From the NCBI RefSeq assembly GCF_001485575.1, contig NZ_BCNB01000006.1, positions 1,178,001 through 1,242,000 of the forward strand: DNA of 64,000 nt. The letters are read 5' to 3'. The notes beneath the pieces were generated by a model. It was not told the origin of the DNA. It worked only from the letters and a program-made list of their open reading frames with translations, and ran no database searches. Positions within the stretch are counted from its first letter, which is position 1. Each line of letters begins with the position of its first letter. A program made the position numbers and the translations under genes. Below, piece by piece: positions 26,195 to 34,084 of this stretch. The stretch comes from Haloarcula sp. CBA1127. Lineage in GTDB: Archaea > Halobacteriota > Halobacteria > Halobacteriales > Haloarculaceae.

Positions 26195-26638
26195 CTACCG
26201 CCGGAGCGTCAGGAACTCGGCCGAAAAGACAGCTTCGTCGGCCTGATTCACCGCGGTGACTTCGGTTCGGACGACGCCCGTCGCAACCGGATGGTCCCGC
26301 CGTTCGGTATCGACAATCTCGGCCTCGACGTGAATCGTATCGCCCAGGAACACCGGCTTGACGAACCGAAGCCGGTCGATGCCGTAGAACGCGACCATGT
26401 GGCGCTTTTCGGCCTCGTCGCGGGCCTGCCACAGGAGGCCAGTGACGACTGAAAACACCAGCGCACCGTGGGCGATTCGTTCGCCATACCCCGAGTCGGC
26501 CATCCGCTCGGCGTTCGTGTGGAGGTGATTGAAATCCCCGCTGACACCCGCGAAGTTGACCACATCGGCCTCAGTGATGGTTCGCCCCGACGTGGTGAAG
26601 CCGTCGCCGACTTCGACTGCATCGAACTCGCCGGCCAT
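26195..26638 (-). CDS. MaoC-like hotdog dehydratase/enoyl-CoA hydratase
   Basis: 147 residues from MAGEFDAVEVGDGFTTSGRTIT. The hydratase-2 motif is present: VSGDFNHLHTNAERM and GERIAHGALVFS supply the Asp and His pair and the Gly-rich turn of MaoC/PhaJ enzymes, which hydrate trans-2-enoyl-CoA to (R)-3-hydroxyacyl-CoA or do the reverse. FGIDRLRF-type KPVFLGDTIHVEAEI completes the hotdog fold. ATG at 26638 is preferred to the one 10 codons upstream, which adds a non-conserved basic stretch. It converges with the dehydrogenase, 30 bp apart. Confidence 0.82.
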   Translation of the reverse strand: MAGEFDAVEVGDGFTTSGRTITEADVVNFAGVSGDFNHLHTNAERMADSGYGERIAHGALVFSVVTGLLWQARDEAEKRHMVAFYGIDRLRFVKPVFLGDTIHVEAEIVDTERRDHPVATGVVRTEVTAVNQADEAVFSAEFLTLRR

Positions 26639-26905
26639 CTTACCGGCCCTCACAAGCGGCCGTGGCACGACGCTTCGGTTGCTGGTCGAGTCGGCACTGC
26701 CGCGTTCGCACCCGCCGGTCCCGGGACTGTGGGCCGCTACTATTGCTAGACATACACATTGTAACCGTATCCCGCACCGGTGTTAATGCTACCGGGGATC
26801 GCCGGTTACTCGCGACGCCACCACAGGGAGACACAGCGCCCACAGGCTGTTCTGGCTGTTCAACTATATTCAACGGAATCCGGAAGAGAACACTCAGGAC
26901 GTAGC

Positions 26906-26910
26906 TTTAT
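26906..26910 (+). promoter_or_regulatory. TATA box of the SDR gene
   Basis: GCTTTATTG, core TTTAT at 26906-26910, centred 29 bp before ATG 26937. ATGs at 26910, 26916 and 26925 fall in or too near this element, so 26937 is taken as the leaderless start. Confidence 0.5.
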
Positions 26911-26936
26911 TGCGGATGCCCGAGATGTCCGATGCG

Positions 26937-27725
26937 ATGTCAAAGTCACACACGGAGCGGTTTCGCCTGGAAGGACAGCGGGCGATTATAACGGGTGCAT
27001 CGAGCGGCATCGGCCGGGCAATCGCTGAGGAGTTCGCGGCCGACGGGGCCGACGTGGTTGTCTGCTCGCGCGAACAGGACAACGTCGGACCGGTGGCCGA
27101 CGAAATCAACGACAGCGACCGGCCCGGTGAGGCGGTCGCTATCGAATGCGACGTGACAGACCGCGAGGCCGTCGAGGCGCTAGTGGAAGCGACCGTCGAC
27201 GAGTTCGGCGGGCTGGACGTGCTCGTGAACAACGCCGGCGCGAGCTTCATGTCCGGGTTCGACGACATCAGCGAGAACGGCTGGAAAACCATCGTCGACA
27301 TCAACCTCCACGGGACCTACCACTGCACGCAGGCGGCCGGGGACGCGCTGGCCGCGGACGGCGGCGGGACGGTCATCAACCTCTCCAGCGTCGCCGGGGA
27401 ACAGGGCGCGCCGTACATGAGCCACTACGGGGCCGCAAAGGCCGGCGTCAGCAATCTCACGTCGACGCTGTCGGCGGAGTGGGCCGACCGGGACATCCGC
27501 ATCAACTGCATCGCGCCTGGCTTCGTCGCCACGCCGGGCGTCGAGTCACAGATGGGCGTCAGCGCCGACAACATCGACCGCGAGGCCGTCGAGCGCCGCA
27601 TCGGTCTCTCGGAGGAGATCGCCGACATCGCGCTGTTCCTCGCCAGTCCGGCCTCGTCGTACATCGTCGGTCAGACCATCACCGCCGCCGGCGTCCCACG
27701 GCTCGAAGAGACGCCTGACATCTGA
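26937..27725 (+). CDS. Short-chain dehydrogenase/reductase
   Basis: 262 residues. Rossmann motif TGASSGIGRAI (TGxxxGIG), NNAGASF, the catalytic Ser in NLSSVAGE and Tyr/Lys in SHYGAAKAGV are all present. The C-terminal ITAAGVPRL is the usual subunit-contact end. Classical SDR of the 3-oxoacyl reductase/secondary-alcohol dehydrogenase type. In the acyl-CoA context it could interconvert 3- or 4-oxo- and hydroxyacyl-CoA. It ends 39 bp from the HAD gene, which is convergent. Confidence 0.87.
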   Translation: MSKSHTERFRLEGQRAIITGASSGIGRAIAEEFAADGADVVVCSREQDNVGPVADEINDSDRPGEAVAIECDVTDREAVEALVEATVDEFGGLDVLVNNAGASFMSGFDDISENGWKTIVDINLHGTYHCTQAAGDALAADGGGTVINLSSVAGEQGAPYMSHYGAAKAGVSNLTSTLSAEWADRDIRINCIAPGFVATPGVESQMGVSADNIDREAVERRIGLSEEIADIALFLASPASSYIVGQTITAAGVPRLEETPDI

Positions 27726-27764
27726 GCGCCGGGAGTTCCAGTAACGACGGTCGGTGCCGCGGTC

Positions 27765-28460
27765 TCACTTCGAAACGCCGAGCCAGTCCGGTAACTCTCG
27801 GAGATCGTCAAGAGCCACATCCACGGCGGGTCCGTCCTCGGCCCCGTAGGCAACCGTCCACAGCCCGGCCCGCGTTCCGCCGTCCATATCGTGCTCGTAG
27901 CGGTCACCGACCATCACGGCCTGTGTCGGTGCGACCCCAGCCTTCCCGAGCGCCGTTTCGAACATCGCCGGGTCGGGCTTGGTTCGACCGACGGACTCCG
28001 AGGCGGTGTACGAATCCATCGCGTCCCAGACGCCGAAGGTCCGCAACAGTTGCTCGCCCTCGTCGGCGTCCACATCGCTGATGACGCCCTGATGGAGCGG
28101 CGCGTCTGCCAGTTCCTCAATGGCCGCGATGGCGTCGGGGTTGGGCCTGACCTGCTCGTTACGGATTTCTTGGAACAGTGATTCCCACTCGGTTTCCTTG
28201 GGACTGACTGTCAGAATCTCGTCGACTGCCCGCCGGTAGCCCTCGCGGGCGGGCCGGAACGTTGTCCCCTCGCGCTCGCCGAAGTACGTTCCGAGGACGT
28301 TCCGCCATCGTTCGAGGGCCGCGTCGGAAGCCGCAGTGGCCGGGTACTCGGCACACAGCCGTTCGACAAACTCGCGGTGGGCCGCCCGGACGGACGCCAT
28401 CCGAAGGATGACGCCCCCGATGTCCCAGAAGACGGCCTCAACGTCTGGACTCTCACTCAC
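27765..28460 (-). CDS. HAD-superfamily hydrolase (ACAD10 N-domain-like)
   Basis: 231 residues from a GTG at 28460 (VSESPDVEAV). Motif I is FWDIGGVIL: Asp13 is the nucleophile, but the usual second Asp is Gly15, as in the ACAD10/YihX subset. Motif II lies in GVISDVDAD, motif III in GRTKPDPAMF and motif IV in VGDRYEHD. It has an alpha-helical cap at about 20-90. No ATG is available near the start. A TATA box on the minus strand at 28556-28562 suggests a leader of about 70 nt. It shares a divergent promoter with the dehydrogenase at 28629, the partner domain in animal ACAD10. Confidence 0.78.
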   Translation of the reverse strand: MSESPDVEAVFWDIGGVILRMASVRAAHREFVERLCAEYPATAASDAALERWRNVLGTYFGEREGTTFRPAREGYRRAVDEILTVSPKETEWESLFQEIRNEQVRPNPDAIAAIEELADAPLHQGVISDVDADEGEQLLRTFGVWDAMDSYTASESVGRTKPDPAMFETALGKAGVAPTQAVMVGDRYEHDMDGGTRAGLWTVAYGAEDGPAVDVALDDLRELPDWLGVSK

Positions 28461-28539
28461 GGCAGCGGCTTGGACTGGCCCGGGTATGAAACTGCCGCCG
28501 ACGCCCGGCGTCTCCCGGATGCGCCGGGGTGGGCGTGTC

Positions 28540-28589
28540 GGAGCACAGCGCCGGGAAATAAACAACCGACCACGCGTTCGCTGTGCTCC
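28540..28589. promoter_or_regulatory. Perfect 11-bp inverted repeat in HAD/acyl-CoA dehydrogenase divergent promoter
   Basis: GGAGCACAGCG (28540-28550) and CGCTGTGCTCC (28579-28589), 28 bp apart. The interval contains the minus-strand TATA of the HAD gene (28556-28562), and the plus-strand TATA-like CTTATGA (about 28594) follows directly. A dimeric regulator or a DNA loop across both promoters would co-regulate the pair. Confidence 0.6.
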
Positions 28590-28628
28590 AACACTTATGA
28601 TGTCGACGTGCGAGAACGAGAATGTGCC

Positions 28629-29846
28629 ATGATATCGTTCACCGATTCCGAGGCCGCGACTACGCTTGCCGAGCGTGCCCGAGCGTTGATGGACGAGGTC
28701 GTCATCCCGCGGGAGCGAGAACTCGCGGGCGGGACGGCTATCTCCGACGCAACAGTTCGCGACCTCCGCGCTGCCGCACGGGAGTACGACGTGTACGCTC
28801 CACAGATTCCTGAAGAACACGGCGGGATGGGCTATGACTTCCGGGACGTGTTGCCGACGTTCGAAGAAGCCGGTCGGAGTCTGCTCGGTCCACTTGCGAT
28901 GCGCGTCGACGCGCCCGACGAAGGGAATATGCATCTGCTAGAGATGCAAGGGACTGACCTCCAGAAATCGGAGTACCTCGACCCGCTCGTCGAGGGTGAG
29001 ATTCAGTCGGGCTTCGCGATGACCGAGCCGATGCAGGGCGCGGGCTCTGACCCGAAGATGATACGCACCACGGCGCAGAAGGACGGTGACGAGTGGGTCA
29101 TCGACGGCCACAAGTGGTGGACGACCGGGGGTGTTGACGCCGACATTCTGCTCGTCTTCGCTCGGACGGACGAGGACGTCCACCCGTATGAGGGGTGTTC
29201 AGTGTTCATCGTCCCGGCCGACGCCGACGGCGTGGACATCGTTCGGAACGTCCCGCACATGGGGAGTCAGGGCGACCCGAAGGGCCACGCCGAAATCGAG
29301 TTCAACGGCGTTCGCGTCCCCGAGGAGCACCTGCTGGGCGAGGAAGGCAACGGCTTCCAGCACGTCCAGCAACGGCTCGGCCCGGCGCGGCTCACCCACT
29401 GCATGCGTTTCTCGGGGATGGCCGAGCGGGCGCTGTCCATCGCCAAGGCCTACACCACCGAACGGCAGGCCTTCGGCGACTCCGTGGCCGATAAACAGCA
29501 CGTCCGCTTTGAAATCGCCGAACAGGAGACACAGATTCAGGCCGCGCGGGCGCTGGTCCGGGCCGCCGCGGACGCTATCGCCGCCGGCAAAGAAGCCCGC
29601 GTCGAGGTGTCGATGAGCAAAGTGTTCGCCGCCCGGGCGACGCAGGACGCTATCGACACTGCGGTCCAGTTCTGTGGCGGCAACGGCATCGGCCGGGACC
29701 TCCCGCTTGCGGACTTCTATGAGCTGGTCAGGACGTTCCGCATCGTCGACGGAGCAGACGAGGTCCACCTGCGGACCATCGCCCGGGAGGCCTTCGAGGA
29801 CGTGGACAGCGAGGAACTGGAGCCGGTGCGTCGCTACCGCGAGTAG
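28629..29846 (+). CDS. ACAD10/11-type acyl-CoA dehydrogenase family protein
   Basis: 405 residues from ATG 28629. FAMTEPMQGAGSDPKMIRTT and INGKKWW-like IDGHKWWTTGG, then RLGPARLTHCMRFSGMAERAL and VQFCGGNGIGRDLPLAD, follow the ACAD10/ACAD11/LvaC branch. At the position of the catalytic Glu (YEGT in normal enzymes) it has VDGADEVHL, with Asp374, as in ACAD11 (DGPDEVHL). Enzymes of this branch remove phosphate from 4-phosphoacyl-CoA to give enoyl-CoA rather than dehydrogenating a saturated acyl chain. Activity here is inferred. Divergent from the HAD gene; convergent with the 3-hydroxyacyl-CoA dehydrogenase. Confidence 0.8.
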   Translation: MISFTDSEAATTLAERARALMDEVVIPRERELAGGTAISDATVRDLRAAAREYDVYAPQIPEEHGGMGYDFRDVLPTFEEAGRSLLGPLAMRVDAPDEGNMHLLEMQGTDLQKSEYLDPLVEGEIQSGFAMTEPMQGAGSDPKMIRTTAQKDGDEWVIDGHKWWTTGGVDADILLVFARTDEDVHPYEGCSVFIVPADADGVDIVRNVPHMGSQGDPKGHAEIEFNGVRVPEEHLLGEEGNGFQHVQQRLGPARLTHCMRFSGMAERALSIAKAYTTERQAFGDSVADKQHVRFEIAEQETQIQAARALVRAAADAIAAGKEARVEVSMSKVFAARATQDAIDTAVQFCGGNGIGRDLPLADFYELVRTFRIVDGADEVHLRTIAREAFEDVDSEELEPVRRYRE

Positions 29847-29872
29847 GACCGGGCGGTCAGCGGCAACGGTCG

Positions 29873-31837
29873 CTACTCTCCTTCGAATTCCGGTTCCCGG
29901 TCGGCCGCAAAGGCCGCCGTCCCTTCCGCTACGTCGTCGGTCGTCAGCAGGAGCGCAAAGGCCTGGCTCTCCATTTCGAGGCCGGCGTCGAGGCTCTCGT
30001 CGGCCCCCTCGTTCATTACGCGCTTGGCTTTCCGGAGGGCAATCGGCGGCCCGGAAACGAGGTCCGCAACGAACTCTTCGACCACGCCATCGAACTCGTC
30101 GGCGTCGACAGCCCGATTGATGAGTCCCCAGTCAGCCGCCCGCTCGGCGGAGATGTGTTCGCCCCGGAACACGAGTTCCTTCGCCCGCGCATCGGTCAGC
30201 ATTCGGATCGCGCGCTGTGTCCCACCGCCGCCGGGGAGCAGGCCAAGCGTGATTTCGGGGAAGCCGAACTCCGAGTCTGTCGTCGCCAGCCGGAGGTCAC
30301 AAGCAAGAGCGAGTTCCAGCCCCGCGCCGAGACAGTAGCCGTCGATGCGCGCCAGCGTCGGTCGGGGGTACTCGGCGACCGTCGTGAACACTGCTGTCGG
30401 CTCCGACGTCTGTGCGGGGTCGCGGTCCGCGAAGCCGGAGATGTCGGCCCCGGCGGAGAAGGCACGGTCGCCGGCCCCTTCGAACACGACGGCCCGGACG
30501 TCGTCCTCGTCGACCGACGAGAGCAGGTCAACGACCTCGTCCGCGAGGGTTTCGCTGATAGCGTTCATCCGCGACGGGCGGTCGAGTTCCACTTCCAGCA
30601 GGCCATCGCCGTCGAGTTCCCAGTTGATGGTGTGGTAGTCACCCGGGCTGTCGCCGGTGTCGTACTCGTGGAAACCCCGTCCTGCTTCCGTCCCGGTGTG
30701 GCCGGCTTCCACGAGTTCGACGAGGTACTCCGCTGGCTCGTAGCGGTCGTCGCCGTGCTCGTCGTGGAGCTTCCGGAGTTTTTCGAGGACCCTGTCGAGG
30801 CCGATGTCGTCGGCCCGGCGGCAGGTCCCCTCCGGGAACCCGGCTCCGAGTCGCATCCCCGTGTCGACGGCCTCCGCCGTCGCTACGTCGTCGCCGACGA
30901 GCTTTGCGGCCTCGTTCGCCATCACCGCTTCGACGCGGAGATGGTCGAACCCCTCGGCATCCTCCGGGACGTACTCTGGGCCGCCGCCGTCGTCGTAGTC
31001 GTAGTACCCCTTGCCAGTCTTGCGGCCGAGAGTTCCATTTTCGACTTTCTCCGCCATGATGGGCGGCACCGGCCTTCCGGCCTCCGTCCGGACGTGGTAG
31101 CCGATGTCGATGCCGGTCAGGTCGCCGAGTTCGAACGGGCCCATCGGGTAGCCTCGCTCGTGGACCATCGCGGCGTCGGCCTGCCGGATGGTCGCCTCGC
31201 CCGCCGAGACCATCCAGGCCGGCTCGCTCATGAACGGCCCGAGGACGGAGTTGACGACGAACCCACGCACGTCCTTGCGGACGTATATCGGCGTCTTGCC
31301 GAGCGATTCGATGAACTCGTAGCCGCGCTGGGCTGTCTCGTCGGTCGTTGCCTTGCCGTAGATGACTTCGACGAGGTCCATCTTCACCGGCGGATTGAAG
31401 AAGTGTAGGCCCAGCACCGAGTCCGGCCGCTCCGTCGCTGCGGCGATCTCCGTAATGGACAGCGAGGAGCTGTTCGTCGCCAGCAGCGCATCTTCGGGCG
31501 CTGCGGCGTCGACGGACTCGAAGATGTCCTGTTTCACCGAGAGCTGTTCCGGGCCGGCCTCGATGACCAGATCCGCGTCGCTCACCGCCGCTTCCAGATC
31601 GGTCGTCGTCGCGACCCGCGCCGCCACGTCGTCGGGGTCCTCGTCGAGTCGCCCCTTCTCGGCGAGCTTTTCGAGCGACCACTTGATTTCCTCGTAGCCA
31701 CCTTCGACGATGTCCGCATCGATGTCACGCAGCACGACGTCGTAGCCGGCGATTGCCGTGACCTCGGCGATGCCGTGGCCCATCGTTCCCGCACCGAGCA
31801 CTGCAACTGTCGCTATCTCTGGCTGCTCTGCTCGCAT
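29873..31837 (-). CDS. Bifunctional 3-hydroxyacyl-CoA dehydrogenase/enoyl-CoA hydratase
   Basis: 654 residues from ATG 31837 (MRAEQPEIATVAVLGAG). Residues 8-190 are the NAD-binding domain (VLGAGTMGHG, then catalytic-region LGLHFFNPPVKMDLVEVI). Residues about 190-385 are two C-terminal HADH domains (KDVRGFVVNSVLGPF, GRKTGKGYYDYD). Residues about 400-654 are a crotonase with oxyanion loop FSAGADISGF and GYCLGAGLELALACD, and the acid Glu in FGFPEITLGLLPGGGG. The order HADH then crotonase is the reverse of bacterial FadB and usual in archaea. It hydrates enoyl-CoA and oxidises 3-hydroxyacyl-CoA in beta-oxidation. Confidence 0.9.
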   Translation of the reverse strand: MRAEQPEIATVAVLGAGTMGHGIAEVTAIAGYDVVLRDIDADIVEGGYEEIKWSLEKLAEKGRLDEDPDDVAARVATTTDLEAAVSDADLVIEAGPEQLSVKQDIFESVDAAAPEDALLATNSSSLSITEIAAATERPDSVLGLHFFNPPVKMDLVEVIYGKATTDETAQRGYEFIESLGKTPIYVRKDVRGFVVNSVLGPFMSEPAWMVSAGEATIRQADAAMVHERGYPMGPFELGDLTGIDIGYHVRTEAGRPVPPIMAEKVENGTLGRKTGKGYYDYDDGGGPEYVPEDAEGFDHLRVEAVMANEAAKLVGDDVATAEAVDTGMRLGAGFPEGTCRRADDIGLDRVLEKLRKLHDEHGDDRYEPAEYLVELVEAGHTGTEAGRGFHEYDTGDSPGDYHTINWELDGDGLLEVELDRPSRMNAISETLADEVVDLLSSVDEDDVRAVVFEGAGDRAFSAGADISGFADRDPAQTSEPTAVFTTVAEYPRPTLARIDGYCLGAGLELALACDLRLATTDSEFGFPEITLGLLPGGGGTQRAIRMLTDARAKELVFRGEHISAERAADWGLINRAVDADEFDGVVEEFVADLVSGPPIALRKAKRVMNEGADESLDAGLEMESQAFALLLTTDDVAEGTAAFAADREPEFEGE

Positions 31838-32004
31838 ACGCGTAGTGTCTATTGCAACACATATCAATCATCCCCCTGGCATCCGTTTTGTGTCGCAATA
31901 CGTCGACGATTATTACCAGCCAGAAAGCCACCGGCGAGCTGTGTATGGGGTTGCTGCCATCTACCGGGACTTCGACACGAAAACCGGCGCTTATTTCTTC
32001 TCTG

Positions 32005-33075
32005 TTAGAGCGGTTCGTCGCCCTCGATAATCCGAATCGCGCGGTCGGCCAGCGCGGGCACGCGGTTCTCCATCAGCGGGTAGAACGGGTCGTCGGCGTT
32101 GCCTTCCAGATAGCGGCGGTAGAACATCTCACCAAGGGCGGCGAGCTTGTACACGGCGAGCGTCCGATAGAACCGCTCGTGTTCGAACGTCAGGCCGGTC
32201 TGGGCTTCCCAGCGGTCGACCAGGTCCGTCCGGGTCAGGTAGCCCGGCGCTTCGATGAACTCCATGGCGAGGTCGGGAATCTCCGGCTCGGGGTCCTTGG
32301 CGTCGCGCCAGTACGAGAGCAGCCAGCCGAGGTCGGCCCGTGGGTCACCCAGCGTTGCCATCTCCCAGTCGAACACGGCGGCGAGTTCGGGGCTGTCGTC
32401 GGGGCCAAACATCACGTTGTCGAGCTTGTAATCGCCATGCACCAGTGTCTCCGGATGGTCGTCGGGACACTCGTCCTGAAGCCACGAGCCGACCCGCTCC
32501 AGTTCAGGGATAGTGCGGGACTCGGCCGTCCGCTCGAACGCCCAGGCCAGTTGTTTCCCCCAGCGCGCGACCTGCCGCTTCGCATACCCGTCCGCACGGC
32601 CGAGGTCGGACAGGCCGACGGCTGACGGATCGACCTCGTGGATGGCCGCGAGAGTGTCGACCAACTCGGTGCCGACTGCCGCTCGGGCGTCGTCGTTCCC
32701 GAAGCGTGCTGGCTCGTCATCTCGGATGACGGTCCCCTCGACGCGGGCCATAACGTAGAAATCGCTGCCGATGACCGACTGGTCGTCACAGGCCGTCACC
32801 GTCGGCGGGACCGGGACGGCTGTGTCCTGCAGTGCGTCGATGACGCGATACTCCCGCAACACGTCGTGTGCCGTCTCGGCGGTCTGGCCCGGCGGGGGCC
32901 GCCTGACGACCAGTTCTCGGTCGCCCCAGGTGACAAACAGCGTCTCGTTGGAGTGGCCCTGCTCGTGGCGCGCAACGTCGAACGTCTCGGCCGGGCCTAT
33001 TTCCCTTGTAAGAAATTCTTCGAGCGCATTTTCGTCGACCAGCCGCTGGTAGTAGTCGCTGCTGTGTTCAGTCAT
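32005..33075 (-). CDS. APH-fold phosphotransferase (ACAD10/11- and LvaA-like kinase)
   Basis: 356 residues. The kinase-like fold is clear: RELVVRRPP carries the ATP-binding Lys/Arg strand, HGDYKLDN (213-220) is the catalytic Brenner-type loop, and VFDWEMATLGDPRADLGWLL (DWE at 236-238) replaces the DFG metal site. These are the motifs of the phosphotransferase domain of ACAD10/ACAD11 and of LvaA in levulinate degradation, which phosphorylate the 4-hydroxyl of hydroxyacyl-CoA. Aminoglycosides are an unlikely substrate in this setting. It lies 43 bp behind the crotonase gene on the same strand, probably one operon. Confidence 0.82.
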   Translation of the reverse strand: MTEHSSDYYQRLVDENALEEFLTREIGPAETFDVARHEQGHSNETLFVTWGDRELVVRRPPPGQTAETAHDVLREYRVIDALQDTAVPVPPTVTACDDQSVIGSDFYVMARVEGTVIRDDEPARFGNDDARAAVGTELVDTLAAIHEVDPSAVGLSDLGRADGYAKRQVARWGKQLAWAFERTAESRTIPELERVGSWLQDECPDDHPETLVHGDYKLDNVMFGPDDSPELAAVFDWEMATLGDPRADLGWLLSYWRDAKDPEPEIPDLAMEFIEAPGYLTRTDLVDRWEAQTGLTFEHERFYRTLAVYKLAALGEMFYRRYLEGNADDPFYPLMENRVPALADRAIRIIEGDEPL

Positions 33076-33118
33076 AGTGTCTGATTTGGCTCCGTGTCAT
33101 GAAAAGCTGCGGGTCGTG

Positions 33119-33913
33119 TCACCGTCCGACGAACTCCGGCCGGCGGTCGGTCAGGAACGCCTCGACACCCTCCTCGTGGTCGGCCGTCTCGAAGACGATA
33201 CCTTGGGCAGTTGCCTCGTCGCGCTGGGCGCGGTCGAAGGACTTCTCCAGGCCGTCCTGAAGCAGCCGCTTGGAATGCCGGAGGGCAATGGTGGGCCCAT
33301 TGGCAATGCGGCTGACAGTCGCCGCGACCTCGGACTCGAACGACTCGGCGTCGTAGACGTGGTTGAACAGGCCCAGTTCCGCGGCTCGCTCGGCGTCGAG
33401 AATCTCGCCGGTGAACACTAGCTCTTTTGCAACGTTGGTCCCGACGATACGGGGGAGCAGATACGACGTGCCAGCGTCGACGCTGAGGCCGACCTGCCGG
33501 AACACGAAGCCGATGCTGGCCGACTCGCTCGCCAGCTGGATGTCACAGGCGATCGCGAGGTTCGCGCCGGCCCCGACGGCCGACCCGTCGACCTTTGCGA
33601 CGGTCGGGACGGGCAGTGCGACGACTCTGGCGATGGTGTCGCGGGTCCGGCGAGCCAGTTCGCTGACGGCGTCGTCGGTCGGGTCGTCGTTCGTGAGCCG
33701 CTCGCTCATCCCCTCGATGTCGCCGCCGGCCGAGAACGACTCGCCAGTGCCTTCGATGACGACACATCGAACATCGGACGCAGTCTCGATGGTATCGAGG
33801 TGGCGCTCCAGCGCGTCGTATACGGGCTGTGTGAGCGCGTTCCGCGTCTGCGGTTCGTTTAGTGTCAGCGTGGCGATGCCGTCGTTGATAGAGAGCAGTA
33901 CGGACTCGCTCAC
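33119..33913 (-). CDS. Enoyl-CoA hydratase/isomerase family protein (isomerase-like)
   Basis: 264 residues, crotonase fold. Oxyanion loops GESFSAGGDIEGM and GSAVGAGANLAIACD are intact. The hydratase acid Glu (PEITLG in hydratases) is missing: the segment reads IGFVFRQVGLSVDAGTSYLLP, with Asp146 where PaaG-type isomerases carry their catalytic Asp. I therefore favour a double-bond isomerase over a hydratase. Such an activity would move a 3,4-double bond, formed by phosphate elimination, into the 2,3-position. It precedes the kinase gene by 43 bp. The CGGTA-TAAATT-TACCG element at 33960-33975 may hold its promoter. Confidence 0.83.
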   Translation of the reverse strand: MSESVLLSINDGIATLTLNEPQTRNALTQPVYDALERHLDTIETASDVRCVVIEGTGESFSAGGDIEGMSERLTNDDPTDDAVSELARRTRDTIARVVALPVPTVAKVDGSAVGAGANLAIACDIQLASESASIGFVFRQVGLSVDAGTSYLLPRIVGTNVAKELVFTGEILDAERAAELGLFNHVYDAESFESEVAATVSRIANGPTIALRHSKRLLQDGLEKSFDRAQRDEATAQGIVFETADHEEGVEAFLTDRRPEFVGR

Positions 33914-34052
33914 TGGATATCACTCCGTTGTCGCTGCATGGGGTCGCTTCACACGGTTCCGGTATAAATTTACCGCTGGTTTACAGTTTCGGATAGCGCT
34001 GGCCACGAACTGCGGGTGGCACGCCGAGGGCTACCACAGCGAGCAGGGCTAG

Positions 34053-34059
34053 TTTTAAC
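34053..34059 (+). promoter_or_regulatory. TATA box of the acyl-CoA ligase gene
   Basis: AGTTTTAACATA; the core TTTTAAC is 29 bp before ATG 34085, so the transcript is probably leaderless. Upstream in-frame starts are excluded. Confidence 0.5.
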
Positions 34060-34084
34060 ATATCGGTGTGTGTTGACACGGAGT

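Noticed and set aside
28461..28934. N-terminal extension of the HAD protein to an ATG at 28934
   Set aside because: It would run through the divergent promoter and into the acyl-CoA dehydrogenase gene; the extension has no HAD character.
30155..31408. A 417-codon plus-strand frame
   Set aside because: It is antisense to the bifunctional 3-hydroxyacyl-CoA dehydrogenase/hydratase, whose motifs are unambiguous.
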